Shown: piece by piece, positions 15,951 through 24,261 of the stretch
How positions within the stretch are numbered: position 1 is the first letter of the stretch
Layout: every line of letters starts with the position of its first letter
Assembly: GCA_017960885.1 (NCBI GenBank)
Contig: JAGCYI010000200.1
Location: 1-34,757, forward strand
DNA length: 34,757 nt
From: Bacteroidales bacterium
Lineage (GTDB): Bacteria; Bacteroidota; Bacteroidia; Bacteroidales; UBA3824
Direction of reading: 5' to 3'
Position numbers and translations under genes: made by a program
Notes under the pieces: model-generated
What the model saw: the letters and a program-made list of their open reading frames with translations, nothing else
Told to the model about the DNA's origin: nothing
The model's database searches: none

Positions 15951-16745
15951 ATGCTTCTAACTTTTGACATCGGCAACACTAACATCAAGGCGGCTGTTTT
16001 CGACAACGGTCGTGTTATAGAACAATGGCGCATTAGCACCGATACAAAGCGTACAGGCGATGAATACTTCGCTTTGCTACATGCTTTGTTTAAAGATTTT
16101 GGCTTGGATTCAGCTCAGATAGACAATGTGGTGGTGAGTTCGGTTGTGCCACAGCTAATAGGTGCTTTTGTAATTGTTTCTCAGCGACTTATCAACAAAA
16201 AGCCATTAATTGTGTGTGCGGAAGTATTTCCGAGTCTTCCCGTAAAGGTTCCCGCAGGAAGCGAACACGAAATAGGAGGGGACTTGCTTTGCGATGCTGT
16301 ACAGGCTTGGGAAACATTTCACAGTGCTTGTATTGTGGCTGATTTTGGCACAGCGTTGTCGTTTACCGCATTAGACGATAAGGCTAATATCGCAGGTATT
16401 GCCATTGCACCAGGCATTGGCACTGCGCTCAAATCGCTTTTTAGCAATACCGCCCAGTTGCCATCTGTGCCGTTAGAGATTCCGCCGTCGAGTCTCGGAA
16501 CCAACACGGTAGAATGTATCCAAAGCGGCATTCTTTATGGTTACAAAGGTCTTGTGGAGGGTATTATTTCTCAAATGAAAGCCGATATGGAACGGCAGCA
16601 CGGCGTACCTCAAAATCAGATTCGCACCATTGCTACGGGTGGACTTAACAGTATTCTCGCACCTATAACAAGTGTATTTGATAAAATAGATAAGGAATTA
16701 ACCCTCAATGGGTTATGTACAATAGCCAAGTACGCTTTAAAATAG
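15951..16745 (+). CDS. coaX: Type III pantothenate kinase
   Basis: CoaX phosphorylates pantothenate, the first step of coenzyme A synthesis. The 264-residue protein shows the ASKHA-fold motifs: DIGNTNIKAAVF (residues 5-16), the GGDLLCDAV segment around residue 107, VADFGTALSFT in the phosphate 2 region, and IAIAPGIGTALKSLF followed by AQLPSV. Length is typical. Its last 9 nt overlap the 3' end of the convergent radical-SAM-like gene. Confidence 0.95.
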   Translation: MLLTFDIGNTNIKAAVFDNGRVIEQWRISTDTKRTGDEYFALLHALFKDFGLDSAQIDNVVVSSVVPQLIGAFVIVSQRLINKKPLIVCAEVFPSLPVKVPAGSEHEIGGDLLCDAVQAWETFHSACIVADFGTALSFTALDDKANIAGIAIAPGIGTALKSLFSNTAQLPSVPLEIPPSSLGTNTVECIQSGILYGYKGLVEGIISQMKADMERQHGVPQNQIRTIATGGLNSILAPITSVFDKIDKELTLNGLCTIAKYALK

Positions 16746-17561
16746 AGATAATTGCGGCGGACGGTATTCGGGCCATCCTGTTGACATACCGCAGCGTTTT
16801 GCCGTGCGTACAAATGTGTTAGACAATGCCATAAAGTTAGGTCCGAAGGTTTCGTCCTTGCCCGAAAAAAGCTGTTGGTATTGTTCTACAAGGTGCGGAT
16901 AGCGTAGACCTATATTGTCGAAGAGGTATTGTCGTGTGGTATCGTTTAAGGTGAGTTTTTTTTGATATGCGGCAAATGTAGCCCCGTTTTGTGCTGCTGA
17001 TTCCAATATTGTGGATAGGCTCTGTTCCGAGTCGTTGATGTATGGCAAAACGGGGGTGATCCAAACGCCAGTTTTTATTTTTGATTCTACTAACTCTTTG
17101 ATTAACTGTAATCGCTGTTGAAATAGCGGAAATCCCGGCTGCATTATTTGCATTACTGAATCGTCGGCAGATGGAATTTTAATGGCAACCGAGCAGTAGT
17201 ATGGAGCAAGTTGTTTTAGCGTGGGCAGATGCTTGATAATTTCGCTGCACGATGTAACAATGGCAGCGTGAAATCCAAGCCTCATACAGCATTTTAAAGC
17301 CGTTTCAAACATGTCGGCACTTGATTCGTCGGCAAATAATTCGTAATCGATACCAAACGCCACAGCCTGTTGTTTTTTTATAGCTTTGAGTTCGCGTGTC
17401 AGCTTTTTTGAAAATGCTTCGGCAGAATCAAACGGAGATGTAACAGCCTTATTTACAGGATTTTCTACAAAAATTTCTGACGAAGGCGCATTACACCCCA
17501 AATCTGCCGAATAGGCAAATCCAAAATGGTAGCTCGAAGGCTGCTGTATGAGAATTTTCAT
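16737..17561 (-). CDS. SPL-family radical SAM-like protein lacking the cluster cysteines
   Basis: The 274-residue protein resembles the spore-photoproduct-lyase-like radical SAM proteins in its barrel: IVTSCSEIIKHLPTLKQLAP, SVAIKIPSADDSVMQIMQPG, ITPVLPYINDSEQSLSTILE and GATFAAYQKKL, ending YPHLVEQYQQLF. The N-terminus keeps the FAYSADLGC start of the usual cluster loop, but after C23 it continues NAPSSEIFVENP, so the expected CxxxCxxC is missing. A deletion of about 10 residues through the loop would explain it. Without the three cysteines it should not bind the 4Fe-4S cluster or cleave SAM. There is no upstream in-frame start that could restore them, since the PurF-like gene ends 3 nt away. 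It is either a pseudoenzyme or a recently inactivated gene. Confidence 0.7.
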   Translation of the reverse strand: MKILIQQPSSYHFGFAYSADLGCNAPSSEIFVENPVNKAVTSPFDSAEAFSKKLTRELKAIKKQQAVAFGIDYELFADESSADMFETALKCCMRLGFHAAIVTSCSEIIKHLPTLKQLAPYYCSVAIKIPSADDSVMQIMQPGFPLFQQRLQLIKELVESKIKTGVWITPVLPYINDSEQSLSTILESAAQNGATFAAYQKKLTLNDTTRQYLFDNIGLRYPHLVEQYQQLFSGKDETFGPNFMALSNTFVRTAKRCGMSTGWPEYRPPQLSLF

Positions 17562-17564
17562 GGC

Positions 17565-19001
17565 TTATTGACCTACTCCAGTGCCGTCGAAACAGTGTGT
17601 GCAAAGGTGCTGTTTGGGCAAACCAATAGCGCGTACAAGTGCGTCTAAGCGTTGGAATTTCAAAGTTGTGAGTCCAAGTTCCTTGCGGATTTCTTCAACC
17701 ATATCTTTGTATTCTGTGCTGTCGGGGTCGGCATATTTGGGCAGATCCTCTTCGTTGACACAGCCTTTGAGATTGGTGATAGCCTTGCGTGTGGCAAGTT
17801 CGAGATTGCTACGCGAACGGCTGAAATTCAAAAACTCGCACGGGAACACCAACGGAGGACAAGCTACACGCATGTGCACTTCTTTGATGCCATATTCGTA
17901 AAGGTCTTTTACATTGTCTTTGAGCTGTGTGCCGCGTACAATGCTGTCGTCGAGGAAGATACCTTTTTTGCCATTGATAAGGGCAGAGTTGGGTATGAGT
18001 TTCATTTTGGCAACAAGTTCGCGTTGTTTTTGGTTTTGCGGCATAAAGCTGCGAGGCCATGTGGGAGTGTACTTAGCGTAGGGACGGATGTAGGGAATGT
18101 GCGCCTTGTTGCTGTAACCGAGGGCGTGACCTACACCGCTGTCGGGAATACCGGCTACAAAATCCACATCGGGTTTGTTGCCGCCGTTGTCTTCCATATC
18201 GGCTGTTGCAAGTTCTGCACCGTTGTTGTAACGGGTTTCGTCAACGTTGATTCCCTCGTAAAACGACGGCGGGTATCCATAGTAAACCCAAAGGAACGAG
18301 CAAATCTGCATATCCTTTTCAGCGGGTTTGAGAGTGCGGATACCGTCGGCAGTGATTTCTACGATTTCGCCTGCGCCAATATATTGGAAAATTTTGTAAC
18401 CGAGATTGATAAACGACGAAGTTTCGGATGCGGCGCAAAAAGCTCCGTCTTTGTGACCTATAATAATAGGTGTGCGTCCGTGTTTGTCGCGACCGGCGAT
18501 AATGCGGTCTTTGTATAAAATAAGTATTGAGCAAGAGCCTTTGATACGGTCGTAAACGTTTTTGATGCCCTCCTCGATGGTGGTTTTTTCGCAAACAAGC
18601 ATTGCCACAAGTTCGGTTGCGTTGTACGAACCTTGCGATGTTTCGGCAAAATGTTCGCCTTTGTCTAAGAAATAGTGCGCAATTTCGTTGATGTTGTTGA
18701 TTTTAGACACGGTAGCGATAGCAAACCGTCCGATGCGCGATTCAATAACCAAAGGTTGGGGCTCGGTGTCGCTAATGCAGCCTATGCCCGAACAGCCGTT
18801 AAACGAATTGGCATCGCTCTCAAACTTGGTGCGGAAGTAACTGTTTTCGAGGCTGTGAATAGCCCTTTCGTAAATGCCTGTATTAGAGTTGAAAATTGCC
18901 ATACCGCCTCTCTTGGTGCCGAGGTGCGAATGATAGTCGGTTCCGTAGAACACGTCTGAAACGCAGTTTTCTTTTGAAACTGCTCCGAAGAAACCACTCA
19001 T
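17565..19001 (-). CDS. PurF-like amidophosphoribosyltransferase paralog without catalytic Cys
   Basis: PurF makes phosphoribosylamine from PRPP and glutamine in purine synthesis. This 478-residue homolog keeps the two-domain order. The phosphoribosyltransferase domain has VAGIPDSGVGHALGY and the PRPP loop IFLDDSIVRGTQ near residue 350. The N-terminal Ntn-glutaminase domain is altered: it begins MSGFFG instead of MCGIxG, so the nucleophile Cys is Ser, and the NGN oxyanion-hole segment reads SKINN. It cannot use glutamine by the normal mechanism and may use ammonia or serve another role. As far as I recall, Bacteroidota often carry such a paralog in addition to normal PurF. A C-terminal CTHCFDGTG is present. 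A canonical promoter precedes it. Confidence 0.85.
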   Translation of the reverse strand: MSGFFGAVSKENCVSDVFYGTDYHSHLGTKRGGMAIFNSNTGIYERAIHSLENSYFRTKFESDANSFNGCSGIGCISDTEPQPLVIESRIGRFAIATVSKINNINEIAHYFLDKGEHFAETSQGSYNATELVAMLVCEKTTIEEGIKNVYDRIKGSCSILILYKDRIIAGRDKHGRTPIIIGHKDGAFCAASETSSFINLGYKIFQYIGAGEIVEITADGIRTLKPAEKDMQICSFLWVYYGYPPSFYEGINVDETRYNNGAELATADMEDNGGNKPDVDFVAGIPDSGVGHALGYSNKAHIPYIRPYAKYTPTWPRSFMPQNQKQRELVAKMKLIPNSALINGKKGIFLDDSIVRGTQLKDNVKDLYEYGIKEVHMRVACPPLVFPCEFLNFSRSRSNLELATRKAITNLKGCVNEEDLPKYADPDSTEYKDMVEEIRKELGLTTLKFQRLDALVRAIGLPKQHLCTHCFDGTGVGQ

Positions 19002-19025
19002 AACTGATGTCTTTTAATTTTGCGG

Positions 19026-19056
19026 CAAAAGTAAATAAAAAGATTTAAGTTGCAAA
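19026..19056 (-). promoter_or_regulatory. Promoter of the PurF-like gene
   Basis: On the minus strand TTTG (19053-19056), a 19-nt spacer and TACTTTTG (19026-19033) match the Bacteroidota consensus, 25 nt before the start codon. Confidence 0.7.
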
Positions 19057-19102
19057 CAAAAGATGAGAAATACGCAAAGTTCGCACAAGAGAATCATTTT
19101 TC

Positions 19103-19156
19103 TGCCATTTTGTCTTCTTTTGTGTCAATTTGTCTATACTACTCTGTCATTTTGAC
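19103..19156 (+). promoter_or_regulatory. Three phased GTCA-like motifs upstream of clpB
   Basis: The 313-nt gap between the PurF-like gene and clpB holds three related 12-mers: TGCCATTTTGTC (19103-19114), TGTCAATTTGTC (19123-19134) and TGTCATTTTGAC (19145-19156). They are spaced 20 and 22 nt apart, about two helical turns, so a protein could bind them on one face. The last contains the inverted repeat GTCA-TTT-TGAC. The rest of the gap to 19314 is T-rich; a weak -7-like TAACTTAG is at 19303-19310. A role in stress control of clpB is inference. Confidence 0.45.
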
Positions 19157-19314
19157 GGTTTTTTAATTCCACCTCTTTCCTCCAATACTTTTCTTAATAT
19201 CCTTATCTTCAATATTTTATAAAATTTTTCATTTTTTCCTACCGAAAAAAGATTGTTATATGGCAAATAGTTTGTAAATTGTATCGCGTAAACAATTTTA
19301 AGTAACTTAGCATT

Positions 19315-21900
19315 ATGAACTTCGACAAATTTACAATCAAAGGGCAGAAGGCCGTGCAAGAGGCGGTGGCGCTTAGTCAGCGTGCCGGATGTCAGGCTAT
19401 CGAAACCGGACATCTGCTCTCGGCTATCATCAAGGCCGATGAAAATATCACCAACTTTATTTTCAGAAAGTTGAATATCAATTTGCAGACCTTCCAGCGC
19501 ACGTTGGACGCTATTTGCAGCCGTTACACCAAGGTGCAGGGCGGCGAACCGTACCTCAGCAGCGACTGTCAACGCGTATTGCTCAATGCTCAATCCGATG
19601 CCGAAAAGCGTGGCGACGAGTTTGTTACCATCGAGCATATCTATCAGGCATTGCTTAATGCCGGCGACGACGTGGCTAATATGATGAAAGACAGCGGTTT
19701 CAACGCCAAAGAACTTGCCAAGGCTATCGACGAACTTCACGGTGGCTCAAAGGTTACAAGCCAGAGTGCCGAGGATACTTACCAGAGTCTTTCTAAATAC
19801 GCCATAAACCTTAACGCTCAGGCACTTAAAGGCAAACTCGACCCTGTTATCGGTCGTGACGACGAAATACGCCGTGTGCTGCAAATCCTGAGCCGACGCA
19901 CCAAAAACAACCCTATTCTTGTGGGCGAACCCGGTGTAGGTAAAACCGCTATTGCTGAGGGACTTGCACATCGTATCATCAATGGCGACGTGCCCGAAAA
20001 CCTTAAATCTAAGCAACTTTATTCGCTCGATATGGGCGCATTGATTGCCGGTGCTAAATACAAAGGTGAGTTTGAGGAACGTTTAAAGTCTGTGGTTAAG
20101 GAGGTTATGGATTCCGACGGCGAAATTATCCTTTTTATCGATGAAATTCACACCCTTGTGGGCGCAGGCAAGAGCGATGGCGCAATGGACGCTGCCAACA
20201 TTCTTAAACCTGCCCTTGCTCGAGGCGAACTAAAAGCCATTGGCGCAACCACTTTGGACGAATATCAGAAATATTTTGAAAAAGATAAGGCTCTCGAACG
20301 TCGTTTCCAGCCCGTTATGATCGACGAGCCAAATGTTGAGGATGCAATTTCGATTCTCCGTGGACTGAAAGAGCGTTACGAAAACCACCACCATATCCGT
20401 ATCAAAGACGAGGCAATTATTGCCGCTGTGGAACTTTCAAACCGCTATATATCAGACCGTTTCCTTCCTGATAAAGCCATCGACCTTATCGACGAAAGTG
20501 CAGCAAAACTCAAAATTGAGATGAACTCTGTGCCCGAACCTTTGGACGAGGTTAACCGCAAAATTCGTCAGTATGAAATTGAGCGTGAGGCAATTAAGCG
20601 TGAAGGTGATTCCGCCAAGATTGAGAAAAACGCCAAGATTCTTGCCGAACTCAACGAGGAACGCTCTAATCTTAACGCTAAGTGGCAGAGCGAGAAGGAG
20701 ATAGTGCAAAAAATGCAGCAGTTGAAGTCCGACCTCGAAAACCTCAAAAACCAGTACACCAAGGCAGAGCGCGAGAGCAACCTCCAACTTGCCTCTGAGT
20801 TGAAATACGGCCGTATTCCCGAAGCCGAAAACCAAATCAACCAGTTGAAAACGCAACTTGAAGAGAATCAAAAAGATTCACCGCTTATCAAGGAAGAGAT
20901 TGGATATGAGGACATTGCAGAGGTAATTTCTCGTCAGACGGGTATTCCGCTTACAAAACTGATGCAGACCCAGAAAGAAAAACTCCTCAACCTTGAAAAC
21001 GAACTTCATAAACGTGTTGTAGGTCAGGACCTTGCAATATCTGTTGTGGCAGATGCCGTTCGTCGTAGCCGTGCCGGATTGCAAGACAGCAAAAAGCCTA
21101 TTGGTTCGTTTATCTTCCTCGGTACCACGGGTGTAGGTAAAACCGAGTTGGCAAAGGCTCTTGCCGAGTTCCTTTTCGACGACGAAAACCTTATGGTGCG
21201 TATCGATATGAGCGAATATCAAGAAAAATTTGCTGTAACGCGTCTTATCGGAGCGCCTCCCGGCTACGTTGGTTACGATGAGGGTGGACAACTTACCGAG
21301 GCAGTGCGCCGCAAACCATATTCGGTTATCCTTTTGGACGAAATCGAAAAGGCTCACCCCGACGTGTTCAACATTTTGCTGCAAGTGCTTGACGATGGCC
21401 GTCTTACCGATGGAAAGGGTCGCACGGTAAATTTCAAGAACACCATTATAATAATGACCTCAAACCTCGGTAGCGACGTTATCCGCCAGAATCTTGAAGA
21501 ACTCAACGGTCAGAACGACGAACAGATTCTCGACACCACACGCACACAGGTGATGAACCTTTTGAAAAACACCATCCGTCCCGAGTTCCTCAACCGAATC
21601 GATGAAACTGTGATGTTTACTCCTTTGAGCGAGCAACAGATAGCGCAAGTGGTTGACATTCAAATGAATGTTATCAACAAGAGTCTCAAAGAGCAAGGTT
21701 TGCAAATACACCTTACCCCCGAGGCAGTAAAATGGGTTGCTCACAAGGGTTACGATCCTCAGTTTGGAGCACGTCCAGTAAAGCGTGTTATACAAAAACA
21801 GATTCTCAACACCCTTGCCACCGAACTCATCTCGGGTCGCATAGGCAAAAAGCCCGAAATCCTTGCCCGCGTCGACGGCGACAAGATAGTGTTTGAATAA
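19315..21900 (+). CDS. clpB: ATP-dependent chaperone ClpB
   Basis: ClpB is the Hsp100 disaggregase that threads aggregated proteins together with DnaK/DnaJ/GrpE. The 861-residue protein has the Clp N-terminal repeat domain (1-145), AAA+ module 1 with Walker A GEPGVGKT (204-211) and Walker B LFIDEIHT, and the middle coiled-coil domain (about 410-530), which distinguishes ClpB from ClpA/ClpC. AAA+ module 2 has GTTGVGKT (603-610), the pore-loop [11 protein letters not shown] and the ClpB C-terminal region. No ClpP-binding loop is seen. The gene stands alone, with a regulatory region upstream and a strong terminator after it. Confidence 0.98.
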   Translation: MNFDKFTIKGQKAVQEAVALSQRAGCQAIETGHLLSAIIKADENITNFIFRKLNINLQTFQRTLDAICSRYTKVQGGEPYLSSDCQRVLLNAQSDAEKRGDEFVTIEHIYQALLNAGDDVANMMKDSGFNAKELAKAIDELHGGSKVTSQSAEDTYQSLSKYAINLNAQALKGKLDPVIGRDDEIRRVLQILSRRTKNNPILVGEPGVGKTAIAEGLAHRIINGDVPENLKSKQLYSLDMGALIAGAKYKGEFEERLKSVVKEVMDSDGEIILFIDEIHTLVGAGKSDGAMDAANILKPALARGELKAIGATTLDEYQKYFEKDKALERRFQPVMIDEPNVEDAISILRGLKERYENHHHIRIKDEAIIAAVELSNRYISDRFLPDKAIDLIDESAAKLKIEMNSVPEPLDEVNRKIRQYEIEREAIKREGDSAKIEKNAKILAELNEERSNLNAKWQSEKEIVQKMQQLKSDLENLKNQYTKAERESNLQLASELKYGRIPEAENQINQLKTQLEENQKDSPLIKEEIGYEDIAEVISRQTGIPLTKLMQTQKEKLLNLENELHKRVVGQDLAISVVADAVRRSRAGLQDSKKPIGSFIFLGTTGVGKTELAKALAEFLFDDENLMVRIDMSEYQEKFAVTRLIGAPPGYVGYDEGGQLTEAVRRKPYSVILLDEIEKAHPDVFNILLQVLDDGRLTDGKGRTVNFKNTIIIMTSNLGSDVIRQNLEELNGQNDEQILDTTRTQVMNLLKNTIRPEFLNRIDETVMFTPLSEQQIAQVVDIQMNVINKSLKEQGLQIHLTPEAVKWVAHKGYDPQFGARPVKRVIQKQILNTLATELISGRIGKKPEILARVDGDKIVFE

Positions 21901-21923
21901 TCGATTGATATTTAATGGAATAG

Positions 21924-21962
21924 ACTCAGCGGATAAGTAATTGTCCGCTGAGTTTTTTTTTT
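21924..21962 (+). terminator. Rho-independent terminator of clpB
   Basis: ACTCAGCGGA (21924-21933) pairs with TCCGCTGAGT (21944-21953) across a 10-nt loop, followed by ten T residues. It lies between the convergent clpB and metA genes, 23 nt after the clpB stop. Confidence 0.92.
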
Positions 21963-21971
21963 GTACTTTTC

Positions 21972-22889
21972 TTATTGAATATCCTCAATATTATACGGTG
22001 TGGCTTGGTAGACGAAGTAGTTGAGCCAGTTGTTGAACATCAGGTTGGCGGTGCTGCGCCAGCGCACACAGGGAGGATTGTTGGGGTCGTTGCCGGGGTA
22101 ATAGTGCTGCGGAATGTCGATGGGCAGTCCTTTGGCAAGGTCACGCTTGTACTCGGTGTCGAGCGTGTAGGCGTTGTATTCGGCGTGACCCGTGAGGTAA
22201 AGTTCGCGGCCGTTGTTGGCGGTGAGCATATAGATTCCAGCCTCGTCGCTTGTGGCAAGTATTTCAAGTTCAGGCACTTTGACAATGTCCGCCTCGTCAA
22301 GTTCGGTGTGACGGCTGTGGGGAACGTAAAAAATGTCGTCGAACCCGCGGAAAATCGGGTTGAGCGGGTTGGTCATACGGTGCTTAAACACTCCGAAACA
22401 CTTTTGGTCGATTGCGTGCTTGGGAACGCCGTAGTAATAGTTGAGCGCCGCCATCGCACCCCAGCAGATAAACATCTTGGCAGTTACGTTGGTCTTGGCC
22501 CAGTCGAAAATCTCGGTGAGTTCGCCCCAATAGGTAACATCTTTAAAATCAATTTGTTCCACAGGTGCTCCCGTAACAATCAGACCGTCGTATTTGTGAG
22601 TTTTTATCTCCTCAAAGTCGGTGTAAAACTGCATCATATGCTCCACAGGAGTGTTTTTGGAGGTGTGGCTCTTGATTTTGATAAAGTCGATTTCGATCTG
22701 CAACGGCGAGTTCGACAGCAACCTCACGAGGTCGGTCTCGGTGGTCACCTTTATGGGCATAAGGTTGAGGATGGCAATTTTGAGCGGGCGGATGTCTTGC
22801 GCCTCGGCTCGCGAATTGTCGATTACAAAAATATTCTCCTTTTTAAGAATCTCAATGGCCGGCAGTCGGTCGGGTATGTTAAGCGGCAT
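21972..22889 (-). CDS. metA: Homoserine O-acetyltransferase (MetA family)
   Basis: MetA activates homoserine at the start of methionine synthesis. The 305-residue protein has the nucleophile C142 (ICWGAMAAL), H235 and E237 (TGHAEY), and the MPLNIPDRLPA start typical of the family. Residue 111 is Glu (GAPVE), the residue reported to favour acetyl-CoA; succinyl-transferring enzymes such as E. coli MetA have Gly there. So O-acetylhomoserine is the predicted product, the substrate for a trans-sulfuration enzyme like the one at 734-1879. The gene is convergent with clpB and divergent from the flavoprotein gene. Many databases still call the whole family succinyltransferase. Confidence 0.95.
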   Translation of the reverse strand: MPLNIPDRLPAIEILKKENIFVIDNSRAEAQDIRPLKIAILNLMPIKVTTETDLVRLLSNSPLQIEIDFIKIKSHTSKNTPVEHMMQFYTDFEEIKTHKYDGLIVTGAPVEQIDFKDVTYWGELTEIFDWAKTNVTAKMFICWGAMAALNYYYGVPKHAIDQKCFGVFKHRMTNPLNPIFRGFDDIFYVPHSRHTELDEADIVKVPELEILATSDEAGIYMLTANNGRELYLTGHAEYNAYTLDTEYKRDLAKGLPIDIPQHYYPGNDPNNPPCVRWRSTANLMFNNWLNYFVYQATPYNIEDIQ

Positions 22890-22912
22890 ATTATTTCAAT
22901 TAAATTACATCG

Positions 22913-22920
22913 CAAAATTA
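22913..22920 (-). promoter_or_regulatory. -7 box for metA
   Basis: The minus strand reads TAATTTTG 24 nt before the metA start. A GTTG at 22940-22943 sits 19 nt upstream as a weak -33 match. Confidence 0.45.
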
Positions 22921-22989
22921 CATATTTTGAAATTGTTGGCAACATTTTTTTGTGAAAAGTGAAAAATCCTTTTTTTAAAAAATTATCAC

Positions 22990-22997
22990 TAATTTTG
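22990..22997 (+). promoter_or_regulatory. -7 box for the HI0933-type flavoprotein gene
   Basis: TAATTTTG lies 22 nt before ATG 23019. No well-placed TTTG was found upstream. The box supports ATG 23019 rather than upstream in-frame ATG 22959, which would precede the transcript start. Confidence 0.45.
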
Positions 22998-23018
22998 CGG
23001 CCTGATAAAATTATAAAA

Positions 23019-24257
23019 ATGACGGTAAAAAAGAAAATAGCGGTAATAGGAGCGGGGGCAGCGGGATGTTTCTGCGCCGCCAATATTGCAGAGATGTCGC
23101 AACTGTTTGATATAACGGTGTTTGAGTCGGGTGCTGAGCCTATGCGCAAACTCGCTCTCACAGGCGGCGGACGGTGCAATATTACCAACACATTTGAGGG
23201 TTTGCCGTCGGTGGTGTCGGTGTATCCAAGGGGCGCCAATCTGATGAAGAAACTTTTTTACACATTCGACCATAACAATACTGTGGAATGGTTTGAGAAT
23301 CACGGTGTTGCTCTGTTTGATCAGCCCGACGGACGTGTATTCCCAGAATCAGAAAACGCTATGCAAGTGGTTGATACTCTTTATGATATACTCCGCCGTA
23401 ATAGGGTTTCGGTTAAGACAGGATTCAGACTTCAATCTTTTACTCACGAGGAAGGAAAATTCCAACTTTTTTTCCCCGAAAAATATCACGAAGAGTTTGA
23501 TATAATGATAGTTGCAACAGGTGGAGCGGGCAAGGAGTTTATCGCACAGTTTGCTGATCACGGCATCGAGATTGCCGACCCTGTTCCAAGTTTGTTTACA
23601 TTCACTATCAACGATAAGATTTTCAATCAGTTGACGGGTGTCACCATCGAGGATGTAAGTTGCAGTTTGGCGTCTACCAAGTTTTCGGCAGAAGGCTCTA
23701 TCCTTGTAACTCATTGGGGATTAAGCGGTCCCGCAGTGTTGAAACTCTCTTCGTATGCCGCGCGTTACCTCGCTGAAAACAAATATACATCGTTTGTAAT
23801 TGTTAATTGGCTGAATACCAACGAAGAAGAGGCTCGCACAATGCTTCTCGACTTGCAGAAACGTAATCCTCAGAAGGGCATTGTTGCGGCTCATCCACCG
23901 AAAATCACCAACAGGCTTTGGCAATATTTCCTCTCAAAATGTGGAATCGAGGAGAGCCGACGTTGGGCTGAGGTGTCGAAAAAATCACTAAACCGTCTTG
24001 TATCTTGTTTGATTTCAGATAATTACAAAGTCCAAGGAAAGGGCAGATACCGCGATGAGTTTGTTACCTGTGGCGGCGTTTCGCTTTCGTCGGTCAACGG
24101 CAAAACTTTGGAATCTAAGTCTGTGCAGAATCTCTATTTTATTGGCGAAATACTTGATATAGACGCTGTTACAGGTGGTTTTAATTTACAGGCGGCGTGG
24201 ACTACCGGCTACACGGTGGCCATCTCTGTTGTATCCTCTCAGAGCAACCAAAACTGA
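23019..24257 (+). CDS. HI0933/YhiN-family FAD-dependent oxidoreductase
   Basis: The 412-residue flavoprotein starts with the dinucleotide-binding motif VIGAGAAGCF, followed by TGGGRCNITN (about residue 48), the hallmark of the HI0933/YhiN family. Near the end are TCGGVSLSSV and FIGEILDIDAVTGGFNLQAA, where the FAD is closed in. The family includes BaiN-type enzymes, but the physiological substrate of most members is unknown. ATG 23019 was chosen to place the motif at the N-terminus and after the promoter. The MATE gene begins 4 nt after its stop, so the two form an operon. Confidence 0.92.
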   Translation: MTVKKKIAVIGAGAAGCFCAANIAEMSQLFDITVFESGAEPMRKLALTGGGRCNITNTFEGLPSVVSVYPRGANLMKKLFYTFDHNNTVEWFENHGVALFDQPDGRVFPESENAMQVVDTLYDILRRNRVSVKTGFRLQSFTHEEGKFQLFFPEKYHEEFDIMIVATGGAGKEFIAQFADHGIEIADPVPSLFTFTINDKIFNQLTGVTIEDVSCSLASTKFSAEGSILVTHWGLSGPAVLKLSSYAARYLAENKYTSFVIVNWLNTNEEEARTMLLDLQKRNPQKGIVAAHPPKITNRLWQYFLSKCGIEESRRWAEVSKKSLNRLVSCLISDNYKVQGKGRYRDEFVTCGGVSLSSVNGKTLESKSVQNLYFIGEILDIDAVTGGFNLQAAWTTGYTVAISVVSSQSNQN

Positions 24258-24261
24258 CAAG

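Noticed and set aside
17652..18518. Open frame of 288 codons on the plus strand opposite the PurF-like gene
   Set aside because: Antisense shadow of a conserved gene, with low-complexity Val/Phe/Cys composition and no promoter.
21975..22955. Open frame of 326 codons on the plus strand opposite metA
   Set aside because: It lies antisense to an intact, strongly conserved metA and its product has no recognisable motif.
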